This document shows, one piece after another, positions 1-7,223 of a DNA stretch of 41,274 nt. The notes beneath the pieces were generated by a model. It had not been told where the DNA came from. It was given only the letters and a program-made list of their open reading frames with translations, and ran no database searches. The stretch comes from Candidatus Ornithomonoglobus intestinigallinarum (GTDB lineage Bacteria; Bacillota; Clostridia; UBA1381). A program made the position numbers and the translations under genes. Location of the stretch: assembly GCA_018715365.1 (NCBI GenBank), contig DVLU01000009.1, forward strand, positions 1-41,274, given 5' to 3'. Numbering within the stretch: the stretch's first letter is position 1; each line of letters opens with the position of its first letter.

Positions 1-1
1 T

Positions 2-418
2 AATTGCCGCGCTTGCGGAACGTTTTATTTTAGCGCCGGTGCTCACCCCCCCCCCCCACTTTCTCGGAACAGCAGCATACGAAAGAAAAATATAGACAAA
101 GCAATTGCATATATTCAGCATAACTGTTCAAAAAAACTGTCGCTGCAGGATATAAGCCATCATCTTAATATAGATAAATCTTATTTGTCACGCGATTTTA
201 AGCTTTACACAAATAAAACCGTAACCTTTTATATAAATGCAATGAAATGCGAGCACGCAAAACAGCTCCTGCAAAATACCGACAACTCAATATCCGATAT
301 AAGCACCATGTGCGGCTTTGACAGTATGCATTATTTCAGCAATGTTTTTAAAAAATATATACGTATGTCCCCTTCCGAATACAGGGAATATATTACGGAG
401 CAAAATAAAAGGTCATAA
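2..418 (+). pseudogene. 3' fragment of an AraC-family transcriptional regulator
   Basis: This is the DNA-binding end of an AraC/XylS regulator. The reading frame is open from base 2 without a start codon, so the sensor part lies outside the window or is lost. Two helix-turn-helix motifs are visible: the first around the residues LSLQDISHHLNIDKSYLSRD (encoded about 137-196), the second around ISDISTMCGFDSMHYFSNVF, followed by the family signature ending in MSPSEYRE. AraC-like homology is clear only from about base 80 onward. Upstream of the C tract at 46-57 a different frame looks more protein-like (ALAERFILAPVL), so the two sides may be joined by an indel or an assembly join. It may have regulated a neighbouring glycan operon. 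The family call is firm; whether the gene is intact outside the window cannot be seen. Confidence 0.85.
46..57. repeat. Homopolymer run of twelve C
   Basis: Twelve consecutive C bases lie inside or at the edge of the AraC fragment. The frame that looks coding changes from frame 3 before the run to frame 2 after it. Such a tract may be a sequencing or assembly artefact near a contig end, or a slippage-prone contingency tract. Confidence 0.9.
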
Positions 419-461
419 GCGCCTGCCGTTACCGCGGCATCGCGCTTATTGAATTTGAAAT

Positions 462-513
462 AAAAAAACAGGCGATAATTCGGATATATAGCGCAAAATC
501 CGGAATTATCGCC
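462..513 (-). terminator. Rho-independent terminator after the GH2 remnant
   Basis: An inverted repeat (471-483 with 500-513, GGCGATAATT-CGG against CCGGAATTATCGCC, one bulged base) is followed on the minus strand by seven T (462-468). It lies 27 bases past the GH2 stop, so it would end the transcript from the two-component system and the GH2 remnant. The plus-strand AraC fragment has no T run after the same hairpin. Confidence 0.8.
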
Positions 514-539
514 CATACTGTGTTCTATTGACAGCAGTA

Positions 540-1355
540 TTATCTGCCGTATTTCTCAAACAGCTCAGCAGCTGTATCGTACGCTTCCTTGGGTCGTCTG
601 TATTCGTCCACAACGCCTTTGTTATTATGGCATCTTGCGCGTGTTGCGAACCAGTCGCCCTCCTCCGTTACTCGGCAATCGGCGAACTGCCATATAAAAA
701 CGCCGGTTATCCTATCGTCATTCATATACACTTCAAGATTATCGCGGATAATATCCGCCTGCCGTTCCTCGCTCCATTTACATCTCGAGCGATCGCGGTA
801 ACCGTATATCGCCGCCGCTCCGACTTCGGAAACTATTATCGGTTTATTGCCGCCGCCCGAGCGCCTTATCCATTCAATCTCCTCGTCATTTCTTTCATCA
901 ATGGGGCAATCCTTATACCAGCCCGAGTACATATTAAACGATACAACATCCTCAAGGTCAAGCGTTATATCGGTAAAATGGCGGCATGTAGCCGATGTTA
1001 CCGGGCGTGATGAATCCGAATTTCTTATCTGCTCGAATTGTTTTTTATACATTACGCGCCCTTCCGGCGTTTCCGCGGCGCATTCGTTAAGTATCCCCCA
1101 GATAATTATTGACGGATGATTATAATGGTTCTCTATCATCTCTCTTATGCAGTCCTCGCACTGACGCTCAAAATTCGGATTCTGCATATCTTTAAGCACA
1201 AGCCCGCGCGCGTGATTTTCCTCCCAAACAAGCATACCTCGTTCATCGCAGAGGTCAAGAAAACGCTCATCATTGGGATAATGACACGTCCTTACGGCAT
1301 TGGCATTAGCCGCAAGCATAAGCTCTGTATCCTGCACCAGCAGATATATATCATA
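540..1355 (-). pseudogene. GH2 glycosidase (beta-glucuronidase/beta-galactosidase type), N-terminal half missing
   Basis: This is the C-terminal part of the TIM barrel of a GH2 enzyme. Family motifs are clear: ANAVRTCHYPNDERFLDLCDE, VWEENHARGL, the acid/base glutamate in WGILNE, the nucleophile region PIIVSEVG, and a late VFIWQFAD. About 270 residues remain where GH2 enzymes usually have 570 or more, so the sugar-binding, Ig-like and early barrel parts are absent. The frame is continuous upstream to the TGA of the histidine kinase (1356-1358), with the first GH2-like residues (QDTELM) only about eight codons past that stop. No ribosome binding site is apparent at the GTG at 1337. The likeliest reading is a deletion fusing the kinase 3' end to the middle of a former GH2 gene; a chimeric assembly is the alternative. 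Both catalytic glutamates survive but the protein should not fold. Confidence 0.85.
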
Positions 1356-2729
1356 TCACGACATACGGGTTTTTGGCATAACAAATCTGAACGACGTGCC
1401 CTCGCCATCGACGCTTTTTGCCGTTATCTTTCCGTTATGCACCGCGGCTATCTGCTTTACCATTGCAAGGCCAAGCCCCATGCTGCCGTTTTCGCTGCTT
1501 CTTGAAGCGTCGGCACGATAAAACCGCTCCCAGATTTTCGGCAAATCCTTTTCCGGTATGCCAACACCGCTGTCGGAAACGTCAAGTATGATATTTTCGT
1601 AATCCTCCTCCAGCGTTACGGCAACCCTGCCGTTTTCCCTGTTATACTGATATGCGTTGGATATCAGATTTATAAACAGCCTTGTCAACAATGAACGGTA
1701 GGATTCCGCCTTGATGTTCGGTTTTATGCAGCGCACAAGAGCTATACCGCTTTCGCTGTTTATTTCTTCCTGCTCGTCGCATACAAGCGTTAAAAGCTCG
1801 CTTATATCGGTTTCTTCAAATTCCCCGTTCAGCATATTTCTGTCGAGCCTTGAAATGGCAAGCAAATCGGATATGAGCGACGCCATTTTATCTGCGCGCG
1901 TCTTTATCGCCTCAACCGATTCCTTTGCTTCATCAAGGCTGTCAACACAATCGAGCACATATTCACATTCCGATTTGATAACGGCAACCGGCGTTCTCAG
2001 CTCATGCGACGCATCGGCCGTAAATTGTTTTTCCTTTTCAACGTTTTTCTCTATTTTATCAAGCATTTCATCAAATGTTGCGGCAAGGCGGTATATTTCA
2101 TCGCTGCCGCTGCCGAGATTTATACGCTGCGAAAGATCGCGGCTTTCGCTTATGCTCTTTGCCGTTTTGCTTATCCTGTCAACCGGCTTAAAGGCATGGC
2201 GTATCATAAAATAACCGCCCGCGGCCGCGGCAAGTATAAGAGCACTCACAAGTATGAAATTTGTCCGGGCCGTATAAGAGAGCACAGCAGTTTCATCGGT
2301 CAGCGATACTATACCCATAAGCCACAGACTGCCTTCCTGCATCGTCTTTTTTGTATAAATGAGATATTCCGTGCCGTCATACGTTTTGCTGTAAAGATAT
2401 CCATCCCTGAATTCAACATTGCCGGCAAAATCAAAAGGCATAAACCCGTCTATAAGTTCATGCCCCGGGCCGTAAAGCGCTGTATGGACTCCGCGCTCAA
2501 AAAAACGCGACGGCGGCATCCTGTCTGGCTGCCCGGGCGGAACGGCCGACAAGCCGCGAGCCATGTCGTCAACGGTACGCGTAAGCCTGTTTGCGGCGTC
2601 GCGTGTTAAAATGTTATCGCTTACCGACACCATAACACCCCAGACGGCTGCCGAAATTATTACAAGCGCAAGCGTATACCAAAGCGTTATTTTAAGCTTT
2701 ATCGAAAGCCCTGATTTGATCCCTTTCAT
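1356..2729 (-). CDS. Membrane sensor histidine kinase (OmpR-partner type)
   Basis: A 457-residue sensor kinase that would autophosphorylate on histidine and pass phosphate to the regulator encoded just upstream. Two membrane segments (about residues 12-35 and 158-177) flank an extracytoplasmic sensor of roughly 120 residues, followed by a HAMP linker, a HisKA domain with the H-box SHELRTP (His242) and an HATPase domain with an N box (INLISNAYQYN), the DSGVGI box, and a GLGLAMV G2 box. The ATG is preceded by AAAGGA at a usable distance. It lies 61 bases after the response regulator and has all catalytic boxes, but its partner gene is frameshifted, so signalling may be dead or cross-talk to another regulator. 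The stop codon touches the decapitated GH2 gene in the same frame. The family call is secure; the signal is unknown. Confidence 0.95.
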   Translation of the reverse strand: MKGIKSGLSIKLKITLWYTLALVIISAAVWGVMVSVSDNILTRDAANRLTRTVDDMARGLSAVPPGQPDRMPPSRFFERGVHTALYGPGHELIDGFMPFDFAGNVEFRDGYLYSKTYDGTEYLIYTKKTMQEGSLWLMGIVSLTDETAVLSYTARTNFILVSALILAAAAGGYFMIRHAFKPVDRISKTAKSISESRDLSQRINLGSGSDEIYRLAATFDEMLDKIEKNVEKEKQFTADASHELRTPVAVIKSECEYVLDCVDSLDEAKESVEAIKTRADKMASLISDLLAISRLDRNMLNGEFEETDISELLTLVCDEQEEINSESGIALVRCIKPNIKAESYRSLLTRLFINLISNAYQYNRENGRVAVTLEEDYENIILDVSDSGVGIPEKDLPKIWERFYRADASRSSENGSMGLGLAMVKQIAAVHNGKITAKSVDGEGTSFRFVMPKTRMS

Positions 2730-2790
2730 AGCAGCCGTTCCTTTCGTTTTTTTTATTGTATGATACCCGTTACCGGTTTTCTTCCGCGGC

Positions 2791-3448
2791 TCATTCTTCC
2801 CTTAATACATAGCCGGCGCCGCGGATTGTGTGTATGAGCTTTTTTTCAAACGGGTCGTCTATCTTTTTCCTAAGATAGCGTATATACACGTCAACAACGT
2901 TCGTCCCTCCGCTGTAATCGAAATTCCAGACATGGTTTTCTATCTTTTCACGCGACAGCACAATGCCCTTATTTATAATAAGGTATTCCAAAATATCAAA
3001 TTCCTTGGCGGACAGCATAATTTCATTCCCGCCGCGCGGCAATATCAACGCTCAAATCGGCAGCCGTCAATACGTTTGTTATCATGCCGGCACGCTTTCT
3101 GATAAGCACTCGGACACGCGCCAAAAGCTCCTCAAACGCAAACGGTTTTACAAGGTAATCTTCGGCTCCCGCATCAAGCCCCATGACCCTGTCCTCTACG
3201 CTGTCCTTCGCCGTAAGGAAAAGCACCGGCGTCGGATTTTTGCGCAGACGCATTTCCTTTACCACCTCAAGCCCGCTGAGCTTTGGCATCATTATATCGA
3301 GTATTACCGCGTCAAACTCACCCGCTTCGATATAATCGAGCGCTTCTTCCCCGTCAAAGCAGCTGTCAACGGAATATCCCGCTTTTTCAAGGCGTTTTGT
3401 TATTACGCGGTTAAGATCGCGTTCATCCTCCGCAAGAAGTATTCTCAT
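2791..3448 (-). pseudogene. OmpR-family response regulator, frameshifted between receiver and DNA-binding domains
   Basis: The first part is an intact receiver domain starting at the ATG at 3448 (GGAGGT six bases upstream): acidic pair ED at residues 7-8, phosphoacceptor Asp51 in ILDIMMP, and the LFLTAK lysine motif. It stops at 3023 after VDIAARRE. The winged-helix part ([13 protein letters not shown] ... [13 protein letters not shown] ... IRGAGYVL) resumes in another frame, overlapping from about 3048 to the stop at 2791. The short stretch 3023-3048 reads sensibly in both frames (ARRE in one, RGGNEI in the other), and compared with OmpR-family linkers four to five codons are missing, which fits a deletion between short direct repeats. 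It sits between its own promoter and the histidine kinase gene. As sequenced, no full regulator can be made; a sequencing or assembly error is possible. Confidence 0.85.
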
Positions 3449-3485
3449 GGCGCACCTCCGTTCTTTTGCGTCCATAATCCCAAAT

Positions 3486-3519
3486 GCAGCCGCAAGGCGC
3501 TAAAACGCTTTACGGCTGC
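3486..3519 (-). other. Hairpin in the 5' leader of the two-component operon
   Basis: GCAGCCG (3486-3492) pairs with CGGCTGC (3513-3519), with partial pairing further inward. It lies between the promoter at 3533-3561 and the regulator start at 3448, so it would be at the very 5' end of that mRNA. No T run follows on either strand, so it is not an ordinary terminator; an mRNA-stability or attenuation role is possible but unproven. Confidence 0.5.
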
Positions 3520-3532
3520 CGGGCATATCGCT

Positions 3533-3561
3533 ATTATATCACATTTTTTTATTAAAGTAAA
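3533..3561 (-). promoter_or_regulatory. Sigma-A promoter for the two-component system
   Basis: On the minus strand: -35 TTTACT (3556-3561), a 17-base spacer, and a perfect -10 TATAAT (3533-3538) preceded by TG in the extended -10 position (TGATATAAT). It lies about 85 bases upstream of the response regulator ATG and just after the CotH stop, so the two-component genes can be read apart from the CotH operon. Confidence 0.75.
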
Positions 3562-3567
3562 TATTTT

Positions 3568-5559
3568 TTATCTTGAAGATACCGTTATAAGATTTGACGC
3601 TTCCTCCCATTTTACCTTCATTCCGAACTGCTCCGCAATAAATCGTATGGGGACAAGCGTGTGTCCGTCAACGATCTGCGGCGCGCATAAAAGCGTTTGA
3701 GCTTCGCCGTTTACATAGGCCGTTTCCGAGCCTATCGTCAGTTTTATCTCGGTGTCGCCCTTTACCGCCGTGACAGTCTGCGACGCTTCATCCCACGTCA
3801 CCTCTGCTCCAAGGCTTTCCATTACGGTTCTGTATTCGACAAGCGTTGTGTCATTGTCTATTATGGGATCAACATCAAACTGCTGAATATGACCGTCTAT
3901 ATGGACGCGTATAACGGAGCTTTTAGTGCTGCTGTTTCCGAAGTTGCCAAAATCTCCGAAATCTCCGAAATCTCCGAAATTGCCGAAATCTCCGATATCC
4001 ATCCCGGGCGGGAGCTCCGGACGCTCCCCGCCCTGTGCCATGTTGCCGCCGAAGCCGCCGCCGGGCATTTCGGGTATATCTTCACCCTTTTGGGGTCCCC
4101 CTTCGGGCAGAGCGTCCGTCCCTTCGCTCTGCCCGTCCGGCGGCGCAGTCCCGTCGGGCGGTGCGGGCATTTCTCCGCCGCCCGGAGGCATACCTCCCAT
4201 GAAGCCTCCGCCGCCGAAGCCGCCCGATGATGTTTCTTTATCGGCCGTGCCGTCAAACTGCGCGGCGATATTTTCGAGCCTGTCATTGACAATGTCTATT
4301 ATCGACACACTGCTGCCGAAGCCGCCGCCGGGACGCATTTCTTCATTCCGACCCTCGCTATCCTCGACAGGCTCGCTGCTTTCTTCGGGCGCTGCCGCAT
4401 CAGCGCCCGCCGTTGTTGCATTTTCAAATTCCTCAATCGTATAAAATGATGTGGGATCGTTTTCAACATACGGTTCTATTATGCTTTTAAGCTCATCCAC
4501 GCGCTCCTCAAAGCTGCTCAAAAGCTCAGTAAGCTCCTCGATATATCCGTAATAACGCTCCTTATATTCGTCAACGGCAAGCAGATTTTTTATAAGCGGC
4601 ACACTGTCCATGCCGACGCCGCTTACGGGAGTGTCGATTCCTATTGTTGTATCCGCTCCCATGCCTCCGAACGACATGTTAAAATCCCAAGGTATAACGC
4701 TGAATATGCCGTCCTCACTTTCATACAGATAGTAATTATGACCCATAACGCCGCTGTAGCTGTCATAATTTGAAAGCACGGTGTTTGATGCAATATATTT
4801 CAGCGCGCTGTCAACGTCAAGATATTTTTCGATATCACCCTTTTCGCCTTCGGGCATATCGTTAAGTGCTTTTATAAATGATTTCAAGCCCGTCATTTCG
4901 GTGTCGGTCCCGTATTTCAGCTCCGCATATGAATAGCTTTCGTCCTCGCGGTATTGAAGCCTTGCGCCCTGCTCCATTTTATACAGATTGCCGCTCTCGC
5001 CACTGTCGCCGAATTCCGTTTCGACAAACGAGCTGTCTATAGCCTCAATTGCAAGATACAATCCTACATGCTCGCCGTTTATATAAAGGTCGCAAAAGAC
5101 GGTTTCGGGAACGTTCATTCCGAGCTCGCGCAGATATTCGTAGTGGAGATATTCACGCATATACGACGGGTCGCTGTAGCCGCTGTTTAAGACGAGCTCG
5201 TTAAGGCCGTAAAGCTTTTGACCTTTTACGTATTTGTTGAATTTCACACGGTAGCTGTAACGGTCGGAGCCGGAAGAAGCTATGGACGTAAGCGTCATAT
5301 TCCCCTTTGTCCTTATTCCGGCATTTTCTATCGTAACTCCGTTAAACGTTATATCCGCGCTGTGATATTCCTCATTCAGCGGATACGCGCACATATCCTC
5401 AAGGTCGGCTTCATCTATTGAAATACTGACCTCTATAACGTTGTCCCTTTCAAAAAGCTCGGAATAATCGTTTATTTCTTCGTTTTCATCGGCGCACGCC
5501 GCCGTCATAAGCGCAAAAAGCATTACGGCGGCAGTAAGCAAAGAAATTATTTTTTTCAT
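3568..5559 (-). CDS. Secreted CotH kinase family protein with Gly-rich repeats and a copper-amine-oxidase-like C-terminal domain
   Basis: A 663-residue exported protein. The ATG at 5559 is chosen because GAGGTG lies eight bases upstream and it gives a clean signal peptide (MKKIISLLTAAVMLFALMTA); a longer in-frame reading from 5604 is unlikely. Residues about 35-420 match the CotH spore-coat-kinase fold: IRTKGNMTL, ELVLNSGYSDPSYMREYL, VFCDLYINGEHVGLYL and the acidic VIPWDFNMSFGG. A Gly/Pro/Met-rich section follows, then a run of GDF/NFG triplets and a C-terminal domain of about 110 residues (YRTVMESLGAEVTWDEAS ... LVPIRFIAEQFGMKVKWEEA) of the copper amine oxidase N-terminal-like type, common on clostridial surface proteins. 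CotH of Bacillus is an atypical protein kinase acting on coat proteins; the target here is unknown. It is the third gene of a VTC-DUF4956-CotH operon, starting 10 bases after DUF4956. Confidence 0.93.
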   Translation of the reverse strand: MKKIISLLTAAVMLFALMTAACADENEEINDYSELFERDNVIEVSISIDEADLEDMCAYPLNEEYHSADITFNGVTIENAGIRTKGNMTLTSIASSGSDRYSYRVKFNKYVKGQKLYGLNELVLNSGYSDPSYMREYLHYEYLRELGMNVPETVFCDLYINGEHVGLYLAIEAIDSSFVETEFGDSGESGNLYKMEQGARLQYREDESYSYAELKYGTDTEMTGLKSFIKALNDMPEGEKGDIEKYLDVDSALKYIASNTVLSNYDSYSGVMGHNYYLYESEDGIFSVIPWDFNMSFGGMGADTTIGIDTPVSGVGMDSVPLIKNLLAVDEYKERYYGYIEELTELLSSFEERVDELKSIIEPYVENDPTSFYTIEEFENATTAGADAAAPEESSEPVEDSEGRNEEMRPGGGFGSSVSIIDIVNDRLENIAAQFDGTADKETSSGGFGGGGFMGGMPPGGGEMPAPPDGTAPPDGQSEGTDALPEGGPQKGEDIPEMPGGGFGGNMAQGGERPELPPGMDIGDFGNFGDFGDFGDFGNFGNSSTKSSVIRVHIDGHIQQFDVDPIIDNDTTLVEYRTVMESLGAEVTWDEASQTVTAVKGDTEIKLTIGSETAYVNGEAQTLLCAPQIVDGHTLVPIRFIAEQFGMKVKWEEASNLITVSSR
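3937..3993 (-). repeat. Nine-base tandem repeat encoding (Gly-Asp/Asn-Phe)n in the CotH gene
   Basis: On the minus strand the unit GGAGATTTC, with GGCAATTTC variants, is repeated about six times, giving GDFGNFGDFGDFGDFGNFG. The unit is nine bases, so copy-number change keeps the frame and only alters the length of the linker between the CotH and C-terminal domains. Confidence 0.9.
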
Positions 5560-5569
5560 GTACAACACC

Positions 5570-6256
5570 TCATTTTGCGACTGTCGGCGCGGCGGAAAGA
5601 ACAATGCTCAGATTGCCGTTTCTGCAGCGCAGCTCGTTTATGAATTCCTGCTCGTTACAGCCCCTCATAAGCGATACCGTATAATCGACTTCAAAAAGGG
5701 AACCGAGATCCGTTGTTTTTATTTTTGTCAGCTTATATTTTTTCGTATAATTTTCAAATACGTCGTCAAAAGCGTGCTGAAAATTAAGATTTTCCGGTAT
5801 TACTATCATAAGGTGCCACTCGGCGTGCTTTGCCGGAAACATATTTGCCTTTGCAAAAATTATAAGCACAATACACAGCACAACCACAAACAGCGCTCCG
5901 TAGCCGTAGAGCCCGACGCCGCAGGCAAGTCCGGCCGCAACGGCAAAAAATATAAAGCCGATGTCCTTTGCATCGCCCGGAGCGCTGCGGAAGCGTATTA
6001 TCGACAGCGTACCGGCCATGCTGAACGCCCTTGCAATGTTGCTGCCGACAAAAAGGATTATAACGGCAAGTATTATCGGCAGCATACAAAGCGTTACGGC
6101 AAGGCTCTGCTGATAATACTCGCCCTCCTGAGTCTGCCTGTACGTAAACGCTATGACAATTCCCAGTATGAGCGATACGGCCATTGCCGCCGCACATGCC
6201 GTAACGGAAAGCTCAGAGCCGTTTGATGTTAAAATATCGTTAAATAAAGTATCCAT
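5570..6256 (-). CDS. DUF4956 integral membrane protein
   Basis: A 228-residue membrane protein. Hydrophobic segments are seen at about residues 17-40, 52-72 and 98-135, followed by a soluble C-terminal domain of about 90 residues. The conserved family stretch between the membrane segments is clear (AGTLSIIRFRSAPGDAKDIG; the usual form is GxLSIIRFR). The biochemical role of DUF4956 is not known. It starts 11 bases after the VTC-domain gene and ends 10 bases before the CotH gene; this three-gene set recurs in Firmicutes and other phyla, so the proteins probably act together at the membrane or envelope. Confidence 0.9.
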   Translation of the reverse strand: MDTLFNDILTSNGSELSVTACAAAMAVSLILGIVIAFTYRQTQEGEYYQQSLAVTLCMLPIILAVIILFVGSNIARAFSMAGTLSIIRFRSAPGDAKDIGFIFFAVAAGLACGVGLYGYGALFVVVLCIVLIIFAKANMFPAKHAEWHLMIVIPENLNFQHAFDDVFENYTKKYKLTKIKTTDLGSLFEVDYTVSLMRGCNEQEFINELRCRNGNLSIVLSAAPTVAK

Positions 6257-6267
6257 GAGTTCTCCCC

Positions 6268-7002
6268 CTATATTGCCATATAAAAACCGTTATTATTTTC
6301 AAGCGAATGTTTGAATTCCGTACCGTATTTTGAGAAGCTTGTTCTTGCTATATCAAGCGATGCAAGCATATGCGTAATCCACAGCGGCTTTGCCGTTGCG
6401 GTTTTTATTTCCATAAGACACATCGTTCCTGGCAGCAGCGGCGAACCGACGTCGCCCGATTCAAGCGCAAGATCATGCCGCCTTGACCGTATATTAAAAT
6501 CAAAGGATATGCGCAAATCCGCATCTGCCCTGTCAAAATATGCTATTCTGTCATATGCGATATACACCTTCGGGCTAAGCTCATAGCAGCTCATAAAATA
6601 TTCTATTTCGTGCAGAACCTGCACATTCATATACGGCTTGAGCTTTGGCGCCTTTTTGCTTTTGACAAATTCATACGCCTCGCCGAGTTTCAATTCCGTT
6701 CTGCGCTTATTTACAAGGCCGTTGAATTTCTTTTTGATTTCCAAAAACACATGCGCGTCCGCTTTGGGAATACCGTATGCGCGCATACGCAGCTTTTCTT
6801 TGTATTTTGGTTTTCCGAGTGATGTTCTGATAAGGAAATCGTCGGTTGTATCAAAATACAAATTGGAAATCGTGTACGGCTCGTAATTTTTATTGTAAGC
6901 GTCAAGCACCATATATTGTTCAACAAGCCTTTTTATAATATCAAACTGATGCAGATTTATCAGATATTTATGCTCGTATCTGTTAAATACCTCAATTGCC
7001 AT
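6268..7002 (-). CDS. VTC-domain (polyphosphate polymerase-like) protein
   Basis: A 244-residue soluble protein of the VTC/CYTH tunnel-fold group. Diagnostic basic and acidic strands are visible: RYEHKYLIN near the N-terminus, NLYFDT, KEKLRMRAYG, VFLEIKKKFNGLVNKRR, a late glutamate in CLMEIKTA, and SFSKYGTEF. In yeast VTC4 this fold makes polyphosphate from ATP with the same kind of Lys/Arg/Glu-lined tunnel; the bacterial proteins next to DUF4956 and CotH are annotated by homology only. The ATG at 7002 has GGGAGA seven bases upstream. It is the first gene of the operon. No convincing sigma-A promoter was found in the A/T-rich region 7003-7106. Confidence 0.9.
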   Translation of the reverse strand: MAIEVFNRYEHKYLINLHQFDIIKRLVEQYMVLDAYNKNYEPYTISNLYFDTTDDFLIRTSLGKPKYKEKLRMRAYGIPKADAHVFLEIKKKFNGLVNKRRTELKLGEAYEFVKSKKAPKLKPYMNVQVLHEIEYFMSCYELSPKVYIAYDRIAYFDRADADLRISFDFNIRSRRHDLALESGDVGSPLLPGTMCLMEIKTATAKPLWITHMLASLDIARTSFSKYGTEFKHSLENNNGFYMAI

Positions 7003-7106
7003 ATAATCATCTCCCGTTGCTTTGATTTTGCAATGTTATGATACAGCGCAAAGATTAAAACATCATTAGAGAAAAATAAAAAAAAACAAAAAAAATGAAA
7101 AAATAT

Positions 7107-7147
7107 AAATTCGGCGGCTCCGATGCGTAAACGGAACCGCCGAATTT
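7107..7147 (-). terminator. Rho-independent terminator at the end of the long glycan operon
   Basis: An 11-bp perfect stem (AAATTCGGCGG at 7107-7117 with CCGCCGAATTT at 7137-7147) is extended inward by four more pairs and followed on the minus strand by long T-rich tracts (7077-7106). It is 76 bases past the GH94 stop and separates this operon from the VTC operon, in the only sizeable gap (7003-7223) in this part of the window. Confidence 0.9.
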
Positions 7148-7223
7148 AGCAGAATGACAATTATTATTCAGATATAATTTCGCATACCAAAGTATTTATG
7201 ATTCTTACCTAAGCGAAGGCGTA

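Noticed and set aside
1338-1358. Functional read-through from the histidine kinase into the GH2 remnant
   Set aside because: The kinase has a complete C-terminus, no selenocysteine-type element was seen after the TGA, and the GH2 part lacks half of its fold.
3023-3048. Programmed ribosomal frameshift in the response regulator
   Set aside because: The overlap is GC-rich, with no A/T slippery heptamer or downstream stimulator, and the linker is too short even after frame change; mutation or assembly error fits better.
3937-3993. Short tandem repeats as a possible CRISPR array
   Set aside because: The nine-base units have no spacers and lie in frame inside the CotH gene; no CRISPR-type repeats or cas genes were seen anywhere in the window.
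7003-7106. Promoter for the VTC operon
   Set aside because: A TATCAT-like -10 was seen near 7038-7043, but without an acceptable -35 or extended element; the A/T-rich stretch is explained by the terminator tail of the GH94 operon.
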